Below, piece by piece: positions 46,941 to 56,224 of a DNA stretch of 64,000 nt (its first letter is position 1; each line of letters starts with the position of its first letter). The notes below the pieces were generated by a model that ran no database searches, was not told where the DNA came from, and worked only from the letters and a program-made list of their open reading frames with translations. Origin of the DNA: Kosakonia cowanii JCM 10956 = DSM 18146 (GTDB lineage Bacteria; Pseudomonadota; Gammaproteobacteria; Enterobacterales; Enterobacteriaceae); NCBI RefSeq assembly GCF_001975225.1, contig NZ_CP019445.1, forward strand, positions 744,001 to 808,000, read 5' to 3'. The translations under genes were made by a program, and so were the position numbers.

Positions 46941-47154
46941 TTCTTATTGAATAGATATTCCAATCACCTCATGATAGCCCCACTAATAGCAGCGTTAAGG
47001 GCTAACTCATCGGTATTGATGAGTCTGTTCAGGCCGCTCTGCCGCCGCCCATCGTCAATGCGCTGGCTTCTGAATGCTTTAAATCTCTGAAACATCGAAT
47101 GATTCATTTTTTAGCTTTCTCGTTCATCTGAATGACGAGTCGTGAGGATCGTGT

Positions 47155-48150
47155 ATGAAAATTAAGGCCACCATTGAACGTATTCCTGGCGGGATGATGT
47201 TAGTTCCGCTCCTGTTAGGCGCCATTCTTAATACCCTGGCGCCCGATACCGGCGCCTATTTTGGCTCCTTCACTAAAGGCATGATTAGCGGAACGGTGCC
47301 TATCCTGGCGGTGTGGTTTTTCTGTATTGGCGCCTCGATTGATCTTCGCGCGACCGGCACGGTGCTGCGTAAATCGGGCACGCTGGTGCTGACAAAAATT
47401 GCCGTCGCCTGGCTGGTGGCGATGATTGCCGCTTCCTTTATTCCCGATACCGGCATTCAGACCGGCTTTTTCGCCGGGCTGTCGGTGCTGGCAATTGTCT
47501 CAGCGATGGATATGACCAACGGCGGGCTCTATGCCAGCCTGATGAATCAGTACGGCAGTAAAGAGGAGTCAGGGGCATTTGTGTTGATGTCGCTGGAGTC
47601 CGGCCCGCTGATGACCATGGTGATCCTCGGCTCCGCTGGCCTCGCCTCGTTTGAACCACACCACTTTGTCGGCGCGGTGCTGCCGTTCCTGATCGGCTTT
47701 GCCCTCGGTAACCTCGACCACGATCTGCGCGCCTTCTTCAGCAAAGCGACACCGGTGCTGATCCCCTTCTTCGGCTTCGCGCTGGGTAACACCATCAACC
47801 TGAAAGTGATTATGGAGACCGGTCTGCTGGGGATTTTCCTCGGCGTGGCGGTGATTATCATCACCGGTATTCCGCTGATTATGGCGGACCGACTGATTGG
47901 CGGCGGGAATGGTACCGCGGGCGTGGCGGCCTCTTCCGCAGCGGGTGCGGCGGTGGCTAACCCGGTGATCATCGCCCAGATTAACCCGGCCTTTGAACCG
48001 GTTGCCGCATCAGCAACCGCGCTGGTCGCCGCGAGCGTAATTGTGACCGCCATCCTGGTGCCGATTATTACCGCGCTCTACGCACGACGCTTCGGCAAGG
48101 TGCCGACGCCGGAAGAGATGGCGGCGCGAACCGAGTCGACGAGCCACTAA
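47155..48150 (+). CDS. kdgT: 2-keto-3-deoxygluconate permease KdgT
   Basis: 331 residues, [23 protein letters not shown], with family blocks [40 protein letters not shown] and [11 protein letters not shown]. About ten helices. It takes up KDG, a breakdown product of pectin and glucuronate/galacturonate. It has been placed between proP and yjcZ. Its stop overlaps the stop of the convergent yjcZ by three bases. No further kdg gene is in view. Confidence 0.94.
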   Translation: MKIKATIERIPGGMMLVPLLLGAILNTLAPDTGAYFGSFTKGMISGTVPILAVWFFCIGASIDLRATGTVLRKSGTLVLTKIAVAWLVAMIAASFIPDTGIQTGFFAGLSVLAIVSAMDMTNGGLYASLMNQYGSKEESGAFVLMSLESGPLMTMVILGSAGLASFEPHHFVGAVLPFLIGFALGNLDHDLRAFFSKATPVLIPFFGFALGNTINLKVIMETGLLGIFLGVAVIIITGIPLIMADRLIGGGNGTAGVAASSAAGAAVANPVIIAQINPAFEPVAASATALVAASVIVTAILVPIITALYARRFGKVPTPEEMAARTESTSH

Positions 48151-49028
48151 AGGTCGTCGAAAACCTCATCAACCATCGCCGTCGCCAGACGGGCTGCCGA
48201 GCAGAGCCTCGGCATCCCCAACGCGACGGGTTGCCAGCTCTGCGTCACCGACCAGCAAATCGGGTGGCGCTCTGCATCACACCAGTCCCCAAGCCAGCCC
48301 AGCAGATCTTTATACTCCATCACCCCTGGCGTGGATGGCGCAGCCAGCCATTGATGATAGAAGTGGCGCGTCCCCTGCGACGCATCAATGCCCTGCGCCA
48401 GAAACTCTGCCGCCATCACCCGCAGGTTATCTTTCAGCATCGTCGCTACATCCTCATTCGCCAGCCGGCAGGCATCGCCAAACGCCCCCCAGCGCAGCTC
48501 CTCCAGCGCGACGTAGCAGCGTCCGGCCATCGACCAGCCGTTGTAGCTTCCCGCGCGCCAGTGGGTAAAAACTTGTTCACTGTGATGACCGGCCTGCACC
48601 GCCAGCCCGCGCTGCGTCAGCGCTTTCTCCTTAAATGCCGCGCGCTGGCTAAAGTGCCCCAGCAACACGTCGTACTGCTGCTGCGCGCCGGGCGTGACGC
48701 TGCCGGGACGCCGCTCGGCGTGCTGCATCGCCTTCAGCCGCTGCGTAATGCGCGTCAGCGCCAGATAACCGGGATCGAGCATGCTCGCCAGCTTCTCTGC
48801 CAGCCCGAGCCGCAGAGCGTCGTTCTCCTCAAGCTTGCCGGAGATCGCCCACGGGCGCAGCTGCGTCTGGGTCATGATCTCCTGCGCCAGCCGCTCACGA
48901 AAAAGCTGCTGCTGTGGCGCGATCGTCGTCTGACGCGACGCATCGATGCCCTGTACCAGATCGACAATAAATTTCGGATGGATAGATTCCAGCACCCGGC
49001 CAGGGCCGTCGAGCAGTCGATTTTTCAT
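48147..49028 (-). CDS. yjcZ: YjcZ, partner of CrfC
   Basis: 293 residues, [33 protein letters not shown] in its opening part, matching E. coli YjcZ (DUF5862-type), a protein of unclear function that can suppress sensitivity phenotypes when overproduced. It overlaps the crfC 3' end by four bases (ATGA), so the two are co-translated. Confidence 0.88.
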   Translation of the reverse strand: MKNRLLDGPGRVLESIHPKFIVDLVQGIDASRQTTIAPQQQLFRERLAQEIMTQTQLRPWAISGKLEENDALRLGLAEKLASMLDPGYLALTRITQRLKAMQHAERRPGSVTPGAQQQYDVLLGHFSQRAAFKEKALTQRGLAVQAGHHSEQVFTHWRAGSYNGWSMAGRCYVALEELRWGAFGDACRLANEDVATMLKDNLRVMAAEFLAQGIDASQGTRHFYHQWLAAPSTPGVMEYKDLLGWLGDWCDAERHPICWSVTQSWQPVALGMPRLCSAARLATAMVDEVFDDL

Positions 49029-51379
49029 GGTTGCTCCGCCGCGAAGAGCGTCTGGATATCGTCACGTAACAGCCGCGCATCCTCATGGATCCAGTGCGCC
49101 GTCCTGATGCAGTGCAGCAAATGGCGACGCAGCGCGCTGACCGAGGATTCATTCTGCTGGCGGATCGCCATGCTCCCGCGCAGGCTCTCCTGCAACCCGG
49201 AGAGACTCTGGGAGAACTCAGCAAAAAAGGTCGCCATGCCTGCGGTGACGGAGACATCAACCTGCGCGCTTAGCGCTTTGCGGATCTGCTCGCAGAAGTG
49301 CGCCACATGGGCGGTCAGCTTCTTATGCAACGTGCCGAGGTCAATCACATACCGGGTACGCGTCGCCACATAGTCGTCCCAGCCCCAGTTGGGGTTATTG
49401 AGCCAGCGCGAGACCGTTTCGCGCACACCGCCAATGCGGCTGGCCTGCGCGGCGCTGGTCTCTTCCGGCGCGATGACATTGTTAAACAGCGTGCGGGCAT
49501 TGAAGTTGAGCGTGCTCGGCTGAAACGCGGGAAAAGAGATGCGGGCACGAAAACCGGCATGGCTCAGCTCCGCTTTGATGCGCGTTTCGATTGGGCGCAT
49601 GGCGTCGTTCAGCGAGCGCGTCAGCGTGTTCTCCAGCTCATCAAAGCGCAGCGCCAGTTCACGGCTGATGCGCTCCTGCGCCGCCAGCAGGATCGTCTCG
49701 CAGGCGGAGCGCATTTTGCTCAGGGCGATCTGCGCCTGGCCTTCATCTTCCAGCACCAGTTGGCCGGGGCTTAAGCGCTCATCAAGGCGTAAATCGGCCT
49801 GGCTCTCGCTGGCCATCGCCATTAGCTGACCATCATGGAACCAGGCGTCGATCGCTTCGACAATTTCAAACTGCTGGCCGTTGATAAAGATCTCTGCCGC
49901 CGCGAGTGCCTCTTCCACTTCATGATCGACCTCATCACGAACCCGCGCCTGGCTGGTGCGCAGCAGGGTCATGTCCTCTTCCAGCCGGGCGATATTCTGC
50001 TCCAGCTGCTCATAGGCGACGGTCAACCCCTGATAGCGGAAATCGAGATACTCCCGCGCGCTCTGGGTATAGTTGAGGAGTTTATGCGAGGCGGATCGCA
50101 GCGCATAAAGGGAAGCGTTGGCATGGGCCGCGTGCAGCAAGTTGCGGATCGGCAGCTCAAACAGCGAATCCTGCCACAGCAGATCGGCGGCGTGACGAAT
50201 ATGTTCAGTATCATCCAGATCCGCCATGCGCCAGCGCCGACCAAGCGCCGCTTCGGCAAAGTCCTGCACCCAGGGCTGATCGTTTGGATCGGGCAAGCGC
50301 CCCTTTTTCTGCAACTCGTGACGGGCGCGGTTCGCCAGATAGCCCCACATTGAGGAGACCGGGTAGATCTGCGTCGGTGTGATATTGCCTTTCATTAAGG
50401 TGCCGGAGATAAGCGCACGAACCTGGTGCTCATCGTCGCTGTTGCGATCTTTTTGATCGAACTTATTCACCAGCGCGTAGAGCGGAACCGAGCGGCCAAC
50501 GGCCGAGATCGCCTGGCGCACCTCTTCATCGGAGATCGATTTCAGCTGGGTATAATCCATCACCGCCAGCACCGCCGAGGCGCGCGCCAGCTGCTCGCTG
50601 AGCATCTTCTGTAAATGGGGCTGCCCGGCTTCGTTCGGCCCCGGCGTGTCGAGCAGGGTCAGTTGACCAAGGTTGCTCTCCAGCCCCGCCAGATGGACAA
50701 ACTCCACTTCGATAACCGGAATATGTTCAATCGCCGCGTAGGCCGAGAAGGGAAAATCGACGCCCAGCGCTTTCGACAGGCGTACAAGATCGTTGAGGCT
50801 TTTCAGGCAGTGGAAGATCGGCTGCGCGCCGAGATAGTGCTTATCAAAGGCATCGCCCTGCGCAATGCGCGCCAGCAGCGAGTCCATATCGCGATCGATC
50901 TCGATCTTCTGCGCCAGCTTGTCGCGATCGTAATTGAACAGCCGCGTCTGCAACTGCTGCGCAAGCGCATCAATCGGGCCGACGTGAGAGAAGTGGAGCA
51001 CGGGCTCTTTCTGGCCGGGCGTATGGCGGATCAGCGTCGGCAAGGCCGTCATCGGACGGTTGCGGTTCGGCAACACTTCCGTGCCGACAATCGCGTTGAT
51101 GGTGGTTGATTTACCCGCTTTCATCGTGCCGACAATCGCCAGCACCATCTCCAGCCGGGTAATTTTGCGCAGTTCGTTCTGTAAGGTCGCCTCTTGCGCT
51201 TCAACGCCGCGGGCGCTGAAGTGCAGGGGCAACACATTTTTATTTTGCGCCGCGCCGCTGATATTTGTCTCATCAAGCTCCGCTGCCGGCATTTTTTTTA
51301 GAGCCAGCAGGTTGTGCAAAGAGAGTTGTAACAGCCGTTCTGCTTCCTGACTTAATTCAAATATTGTTTGTGTGTGCAT
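49025..51379 (-). CDS. crfC: Dynamin-like clamp-binding GTPase CrfC
   Basis: 784 residues. GTPase motifs: G1 GTMKAGKST (84-92), G3 LLDTPGPNEAG, G4 LVNKFDQKD. A long helical stalk follows. E. coli CrfC (YjdA, 742 residues) binds the DNA polymerase clamp and helps keep sister nascent strands together. The N-terminal 60 residues differ most and may hold the clamp-binding motif. This protein is about 40 residues longer than the K-12 one. Confidence 0.93.
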   Translation of the reverse strand: MHTQTIFELSQEAERLLQLSLHNLLALKKMPAAELDETNISGAAQNKNVLPLHFSARGVEAQEATLQNELRKITRLEMVLAIVGTMKAGKSTTINAIVGTEVLPNRNRPMTALPTLIRHTPGQKEPVLHFSHVGPIDALAQQLQTRLFNYDRDKLAQKIEIDRDMDSLLARIAQGDAFDKHYLGAQPIFHCLKSLNDLVRLSKALGVDFPFSAYAAIEHIPVIEVEFVHLAGLESNLGQLTLLDTPGPNEAGQPHLQKMLSEQLARASAVLAVMDYTQLKSISDEEVRQAISAVGRSVPLYALVNKFDQKDRNSDDEHQVRALISGTLMKGNITPTQIYPVSSMWGYLANRARHELQKKGRLPDPNDQPWVQDFAEAALGRRWRMADLDDTEHIRHAADLLWQDSLFELPIRNLLHAAHANASLYALRSASHKLLNYTQSAREYLDFRYQGLTVAYEQLEQNIARLEEDMTLLRTSQARVRDEVDHEVEEALAAAEIFINGQQFEIVEAIDAWFHDGQLMAMASESQADLRLDERLSPGQLVLEDEGQAQIALSKMRSACETILLAAQERISRELALRFDELENTLTRSLNDAMRPIETRIKAELSHAGFRARISFPAFQPSTLNFNARTLFNNVIAPEETSAAQASRIGGVRETVSRWLNNPNWGWDDYVATRTRYVIDLGTLHKKLTAHVAHFCEQIRKALSAQVDVSVTAGMATFFAEFSQSLSGLQESLRGSMAIRQQNESSVSALRRHLLHCIRTAHWIHEDARLLRDDIQTLFAAEQP

Positions 51380-51987
51380 GTCAAAAGTCTTTCCTTAACG
51401 CAAATTTTCTTTGTTTTATTTAGCCGTTGAGTTTTATTAGTGAAGTTTCGGCTTTTATAATTACGTGTAGAAAATATCTTCGAAAAGATAAACACCTGAT
51501 GGCATTCGGGAAAATAAAAACTTTCCCGTAAAAAGGGACAGCAATAGTACTCTGGTCTTTAAAAACCAAAGGGTTAGAGCTTAGCGCATTTTTATGAATA
51601 GCCAGGATATATCATCATAGATTTACCCACCCGATCTGAGAGGTAATTATTCGCCGGGAATGGCGCATTTAACAGGTGTGACAGCCTGGTTACAAATAAC
51701 ACCGGTTGCTAACTGTCACCATATCTGAATTAGTAAATGCTGGCAATTTCAACCGGCAAATATTCTAATTATCACACATAAGTACATTCTCAATGATGTG
51801 ATGAGATAAGCATCGCTTAAGCGAATGACAGGTGGTGTCGCGGGGGTTGTTTTTTTATCTCCGGGATTAAAGAAATAATAACAACGGCAATTGTACGGTT
51901 TTGCTGTATAATCGCGCGCTTTCAGGCACTGCGCCTTTTGTGCCGGTAAACATCCGGCTCTCTCTGCTCTTGTTTGAGGTAACCCCT
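51380..51987. promoter_or_regulatory. Divergent region crfC / yjdM
   Basis: About 600 bases without a gene. A TATAAT at 51907-51912 lies about 75 bases before yjdM and is a likely -10 box, with no good -35. The crfC side is AT-rich. A small frame starting at 51901 is just the upstream extension of yjdM and is not favoured. Confidence 0.45.
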
Positions 51988-52323
51988 ATGCAACTTCCCC
52001 ACTGCCCAAAATGTAATTCCGAATACACCTATGAAGATAATGGCATGTTCGTTTGCCCGGAATGCGCCCACGAGTGGAACGATGCCGAACCCGCGTCGGT
52101 GAGCGATGAATTAATCGTCAAAGACGCAAATGGTAATCTGTTAGCCGACGGCGATAGCGTGACCGTAATTAAAGACTTGAAAGTAAAAGGCAGTTCTTCA
52201 ATGTTGAAGATCGGCACCAAAGTGAAGAATATTCGCCTGGTGGAAGGCGACCATAATATCGATTGTAAAATCGATGGCTTCGGGCCAATGAAACTGAAAT
52301 CAGAATTCGTTAAAAAGAATTGA
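51988..52323 (+). CDS. yjdM: Zinc-ribbon protein YjdM (PhnA)
   Basis: 111 residues. The N-terminal zinc ribbon is CPKC...CPEC (residues 6-28); the rest is an SH3-like PhnA domain ([27 protein letters not shown] in part). Despite the name it is not part of the C-P lyase; role unknown. The ATG at 51988 follows TTGAGGTAACC. Confidence 0.95.
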   Translation: MQLPHCPKCNSEYTYEDNGMFVCPECAHEWNDAEPASVSDELIVKDANGNLLADGDSVTVIKDLKVKGSSSMLKIGTKVKNIRLVEGDHNIDCKIDGFGPMKLKSEFVKKN

Positions 52324-52366
52324 TGATTCGCCGGCGGAGTTTACCGCCGGTACACCACCGAAACAG

Positions 52367-52396
52367 GGAGCCGATCGCGGCTCCTTTTTCTTTTTT
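52367..52396 (+). terminator. yjdM terminator
   Basis: GGAGCCG-ATCG-CGGCTCC followed by TTTTTCTTTTTT. A weaker hairpin, CCGGCGG/CCGCCGG, precedes it at 52331-52350. Confidence 0.92.
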
Positions 52397-52480
52397 CATC
52401 CTGGCGCAATCAATACATAACCCAATTGCAACATTCCCCCGGCACTCTGGAGGCACATTAACTGAGTCTGCGGGGGAATG

Positions 52481-53212
52481 ATGACTATCCACTTATCCAG
52501 ACATCCGACCAGCTTCCCAACACGTTACCAGGAGATCGCCGCCAAACTGGAGCAGGAGCTGCGTACCCACTATCACTGTGGTGACTGGCTGCCCGCCGAA
52601 CAGCAGCTGGCCGCGCGCTTTCAGGTCAACCGCCACACTCTGCGCCGCGCCATCGATCAGCTGGTCGAAAAGGGCTGGGTGCAGCGCCGCCAGGGCGTTG
52701 GCGTGTTGGTGTTGATGCGTCCGTTCGACTACCCGCTCAATGCGCAGGCGCGTTTTAGCCAGAACCTGCTCGATCAGGGGAGCCATCCCACCAGCGAACG
52801 CCTGCTGGCGGTATTGCGCCCGGCATCCGGCCATGTCGCCGATGCGCTCGGCATTACCGAAGGCGATAACGTCATTCATCTGCGCACCCGCCGCCGGGTG
52901 AACGGTGTCGCGCTTTGTCTTATCGATCACTACTTTGCCGACCGCCAGCTCTGGCCGCTGCTGCAAGCGTTTGACAGCGGGTCGCTGCATGACTTTCTGC
53001 GCGAGCGCGCCGGTCTTGAGCTGAAGCGCACGCAAACGCGCATCAGCGCCCGCCGTGCACAGGTGAAAGAGAGCCGCTGGCTGGAGATCCCCACTATGGC
53101 GCCGCTGCTCTGCGTGCGCACCCTTAACCACCGTGACGGTGAGATCAACGCAACGGAGTACTCCGTCAGCCTGAATCGCGCCGACATGATCGAATTTACT
53201 ATGGAGCACTGA
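52481..53212 (+). CDS. phnF: GntR/HutC-type regulator PhnF
   Basis: 243 residues. Residues 8-78 form a GntR winged helix (LPAEQQLAARFQVNRHTLRRA in parts). Residues 95-240 form a UTRA ligand domain ending NRADMIEFTMEH as in E. coli PhnF. It regulates the phn operon. The second of two adjacent ATGs has better spacing from GGGGG. It is directly followed by the phnG scar (TGA-ATG). Confidence 0.95.
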   Translation: MTIHLSRHPTSFPTRYQEIAAKLEQELRTHYHCGDWLPAEQQLAARFQVNRHTLRRAIDQLVEKGWVQRRQGVGVLVLMRPFDYPLNAQARFSQNLLDQGSHPTSERLLAVLRPASGHVADALGITEGDNVIHLRTRRRVNGVALCLIDHYFADRQLWPLLQAFDSGSLHDFLRERAGLELKRTQTRISARRAQVKESRWLEIPTMAPLLCVRTLNHRDGEINATEYSVSLNRADMIEFTMEH

Positions 53213-53287
53213 ATGCAGGTTGATACCCCTACGCGCCACACCGGCCGGGTCGAGGCCTCTGTTCCGGTGCGCGGAGAGAATGCATGA
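53213..53287 (+). pseudogene. phnG: phnG scar, 24 codons with internal in-frame deletion
   Basis: The frame begins MQVDTPTRH, like the PhnG N-terminus (MHADTATRQ in E. coli), and ends [13 protein letters not shown], like its C-terminus (RVDFFTMVRGDNA). The ~125 residues between are gone. The ATG still abuts the phnF stop and the ATGA overlap with phnH is preserved, so translation coupling survives while PhnG does not. Confidence 0.8.
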
Positions 53288-53868
53288 CACTACAACCCGC
53301 CTTCGCGTCAGCGGTTCACGACGCTCAGCACGCCTTTCGTCGCCTGTTAAAAGCAATGAGCGAGCCGGGGGTAATTGTCGCCCTGCCGCAGCTGAAACAT
53401 AGCTGGCCGCCGCTCAACGCGGCCACCACCAGCGTTCTGTTGACACTGGCAAACAGCGACACGCCGCTGTGGATCGCAAACGCGCTGGATAACGATCTGC
53501 TGCGCCAGAACCTGCGCTTTCACACCCAGGCGCCACTGCTGGATACGCCGCATCAGGCGCTCTTTGCCATTGCCGACAGCACCCTTAACCATCAACAGCT
53601 CAGCGCCCTGCCCGTGGGCCAACCGTTAAACGCAGAGAGCAGCGCGACGCTGATTTTACAACTGCCCGCGCTCAGCGGCGGGCGGATGCTGCGTCTCACC
53701 GGCCCCGGCATTCAGGAGGAGCGAATGATCGCCCCGCTGCTGCCGGAGTGCATCACCGATGAGTTAACCGACCGCCCGCACTCGTTTCCGAGCGGAATCG
53801 ATGTGATCCTCACCTGCGGCGAACGCATGTTGGCAATCCCAAGAACCATCCTGGTGGAAGTGTGTTGA
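53284..53868 (+). CDS. phnH: C-P lyase subunit PhnH, orphaned
   Basis: 194 residues, [37 protein letters not shown] in its opening part, collinear with E. coli PhnH to the C-terminal [11 protein letters not shown]. PhnH is a core subunit with PhnG, PhnI and PhnJ. Here PhnG is deleted and the next gene is not phnI: after the stop, TGATG is followed at once by GGGTAA. With no PhnI-P, the protein cannot act in C-P cleavage unless the other genes lie elsewhere. Confidence 0.93.
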   Translation: MTLQPAFASAVHDAQHAFRRLLKAMSEPGVIVALPQLKHSWPPLNAATTSVLLTLANSDTPLWIANALDNDLLRQNLRFHTQAPLLDTPHQALFAIADSTLNHQQLSALPVGQPLNAESSATLILQLPALSGGRMLRLTGPGIQEERMIAPLLPECITDELTDRPHSFPSGIDVILTCGERMLAIPRTILVEVC

Positions 53869-54216
53869 TGGGGTAAGAATGGCCTTAAACCTGGTGTGAG
53901 ACGCTACGCGACTTATCCTAACGCATATCAGATATGCCCCTGATCAAGGGATGATGAAAAACCCGCTGCCGACGGGGCCTGAAGCAGGTTATGATGGCCC
54001 GCGGATTGTGCTGGATTAGACTGACCATTGTGGCTATATTGCGTCCCGCAACGCCCGGTGCGATCGGGGCGGAAAGCAGCCAGTATGTGGTCGTTTGTAG
54101 GATGAAGCGGACAGACTCGCACCAGAGGGTTGCCAGAAAATAACGCAACCGGGTCTTAATACCCGCGTATGACACGACGTAGTGCGCTCAGCGCGGCTTG
54201 ATGAGTATCGACTTGC
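53869..54216. other. Segment where phnI-phnP would be expected
   Basis: About 350 bases with no convincing gene. No phnI-P fragment was recognised. A weak hairpin with an A-run (AAAAACCCG...CGGGG, 53956-53977) is present. The region appears to be the deletion scar plus the promoter of the next gene. Confidence 0.5.
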
Positions 54217-54552
54217 ATGAATGTGCTTTTTATTTGTAGCCGGAACCAATGGCGCAGCCCCACCGCTGAGCAGCTGTTTCGCCGCTATCCTGGGCTCAAT
54301 GCCCGCTCCGCCGGTATGCAACGCCAGGCAAAAAAAACCGTTTCGCCCGCTATTCTCTCCTGGGCAGATGTTATCTGCGTCATGGAAGAGGAGCACAAAG
54401 AGCGCCTGCTGACCGACTATACCCGTCTGGTGCAGCATAAACCGCTGCATGTGCTCAATATCCCGAATCACTACGCCTTTATGGACCCGCAGCTGGTCGC
54501 CATGCTGGAAGATATTGTTCCCGAACGGCTAGGGCTGCGCGTCCCTGCCTAA
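54217..54552 (+). CDS. Low-molecular-weight protein tyrosine phosphatase-like protein
   Basis: 111 residues. The P-loop CSRNQWRS (Cys7 to Ser14) fits CX5RS, with AGMQ following as in the AG[I/T] strand. It is shorter than Wzb-type phosphatases (about 147 residues) and has YAFMDPQLVAMLED rather than the usual DPY acid motif. It belongs to a short subgroup of uncertain activity. No capsule or Wzc-like kinase gene is adjacent. Confidence 0.8.
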   Translation: MNVLFICSRNQWRSPTAEQLFRRYPGLNARSAGMQRQAKKTVSPAILSWADVICVMEEEHKERLLTDYTRLVQHKPLHVLNIPNHYAFMDPQLVAMLEDIVPERLGLRVPA

Positions 54553-54562
54553 GCGCTAAAAA

Positions 54563-56035
54563 TTACCCCGCCGGGTGGAGAAACTGCACACGCGGCGCGG
54601 GTGAGATGAGCGGCGCGTGCTTATTCACATACTCCGTTAGCAACTCCGCCATCGGCACATCGTAACGATCGCGGATGGCGATGTCGCGAATGCCAAAATC
54701 GCTCACCTGCTCATTACACGCCACGCGATAGATTTTATCCCGCGCCAGCGGCTGACCGTTGACCTCAATCGAGGTCATGCGATCCCCGGCGGGCCGGGTG
54801 AAATCGACGCTGAAACGCAGGCCGCTGACGTGGGCATACGCCCCGGAAATAATGTTCTGCTGCGCATAGTTGTGCTCAATGAACGCTTTGATCTGCTCGC
54901 CGCTCATCTCCCGCGTCACCAGCGGCAGGCGAAACGGCAGCGCATTCAGCACGTCGCCATAGGTCACGGGCCCCGCCGGAATGCTGTCGCGCAGAAATGC
55001 GCCGACGGTAAAGGCGATATCGGCGTTGGCATACTCCCGCTCGGCATCTGCCAGCAGGCTGCCGAGGTTGGTCTGCCCGGAGCGCACCCGCTCACGCTGG
55101 CCGTTGAGGGTAAAGGGGAGCGCCATCACCACGTTATTAAGCACCTCCGCGCTCGCAGCCCGCGCTTGCTCGATACAGGATTCGGTTTCGCTATCCGCTT
55201 TCAGCGCCGTTAAGCTCGCCACATCCAGCAGCTTTTCACTCCACGCGACGATCTTTTTATCTTTAATGCTTAAGGTGAGATGACCGAGATAGTCGCCATA
55301 CTGCCCGGCGTTAACCATCACCGTTCTGCCCATCTGCTCACCGGACTGCACGGCAATATGGTCGTGACCATCCACCAGCACATCGATCTCCGGCACCGCT
55401 TCCACCAGCTTCGTGATATTCACCGCCGGATCGGTTTTCCCGAGATGCGCCAGCACAATGATCAGATCGCTCTTCCTCTTCACCTGCGCTACCGTGTTGC
55501 GCACCGCCTGAATCGGATCGCTAACGGAAAACCCGGCCAGTTTGCTGTCGGTGGTTGCCACCATCGCATTGAGCGGCGACACGCCGATAATGGCGATATT
55601 CAGCCCCGCCACCTTTTTCATCACATAGGGGCGAAAGGCGAGCTTGTCATGATGGTAAATATTGGCAGAGACAAACGGGAAGCGGGCTTTATCCCGCAGC
55701 GAGAGCAGCTCCGGGCCGCCGAAAATAAAATCCGCATTGCCGGGCGTAAAGGCGTCGTAACCCATGGTGTTCATGGCGCGCACGTTGCTTTCCCCCTGCG
55801 TCAGATCGGTCACCGGCATGCCGCTTACCGCATCGCCAACGTCCACAAACAGCACGTTGGCGTCCTGCTCGCGCAGATTTTTCACATAGGCGCTCATTTT
55901 GCCGTAGCCGATACCCGATTCGCTCATCCCGCGCCCGTGCGTATCCCCGGTGTGAATAAGCGTCACTTTTGCCTCTTGCGCCTGCGGTGCGCTGATACTC
56001 ATCAGCAGCAGAAACGCGATAACCCCTTTTTTCAT
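54563..56035 (-). CDS. Periplasmic 5'-nucleotidase-like protein with altered catalytic site
   Basis: 490 residues with a signal peptide (MKKGVIAFLLLMSISAPQAQ). The N-terminal metallophosphoesterase domain has HTGDTHGR, VDVGDAVSG, VLAHLGK and VDGHDH. The C-terminal UshA-type domain has LGSLLADAER and NALPF. The usual GNHEFD block reads GNADFI, so the catalytic His and Asp of UshA are missing though the metal Asn remains. Activity is therefore doubtful or changed. It lies downstream of the hybrid kinase, separated by a strong terminator. Confidence 0.88.
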   Translation of the reverse strand: MKKGVIAFLLLMSISAPQAQEAKVTLIHTGDTHGRGMSESGIGYGKMSAYVKNLREQDANVLFVDVGDAVSGMPVTDLTQGESNVRAMNTMGYDAFTPGNADFIFGGPELLSLRDKARFPFVSANIYHHDKLAFRPYVMKKVAGLNIAIIGVSPLNAMVATTDSKLAGFSVSDPIQAVRNTVAQVKRKSDLIIVLAHLGKTDPAVNITKLVEAVPEIDVLVDGHDHIAVQSGEQMGRTVMVNAGQYGDYLGHLTLSIKDKKIVAWSEKLLDVASLTALKADSETESCIEQARAASAEVLNNVVMALPFTLNGQRERVRSGQTNLGSLLADAEREYANADIAFTVGAFLRDSIPAGPVTYGDVLNALPFRLPLVTREMSGEQIKAFIEHNYAQQNIISGAYAHVSGLRFSVDFTRPAGDRMTSIEVNGQPLARDKIYRVACNEQVSDFGIRDIAIRDRYDVPMAELLTEYVNKHAPLISPAPRVQFLHPAG

Positions 56036-56072
56036 TGTTACGTCCTTTTCCTTTTTTATGACCGACAAAAAC

Positions 56073-56126
56073 AAAAAAACCTGAAACGCAGCGCAGAGGT
56101 TAATCACCAGTGCGTGGGTTTCAGGT
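56073..56126 (-). terminator. Terminator of the hybrid kinase gene
   Basis: Long hairpin with outer stem ACCTGAAAC / GTTTCAGGT and inner CGCA...TGCG pairs, followed by TTTTTTT on the minus strand. It lies about 100 bases after the kinase stop and 45 bases before the nucleotidase start. Confidence 0.85.
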
Positions 56127-56224
56127 TTAGCCGTGAGGGAGTCACTATCCTTACGGCGGATAATCTAGCGGGCGACAGGCGTCCCGGCAAGCCAGCTTTT
56201 TATCACCCTGTGAGCGCCGTCACC

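Noticed and set aside
48231..49373. 380-codon frame on the plus strand across yjcZ/crfC
   Set aside because: Antisense to two well-supported genes, with Arg/Pro/His-rich composition typical of GC-rich shadows.
53956..53977. Hairpin with T-run on the minus strand in the phn deletion region
   Set aside because: Short stem and no minus-strand gene ending there; not listed as a terminator.
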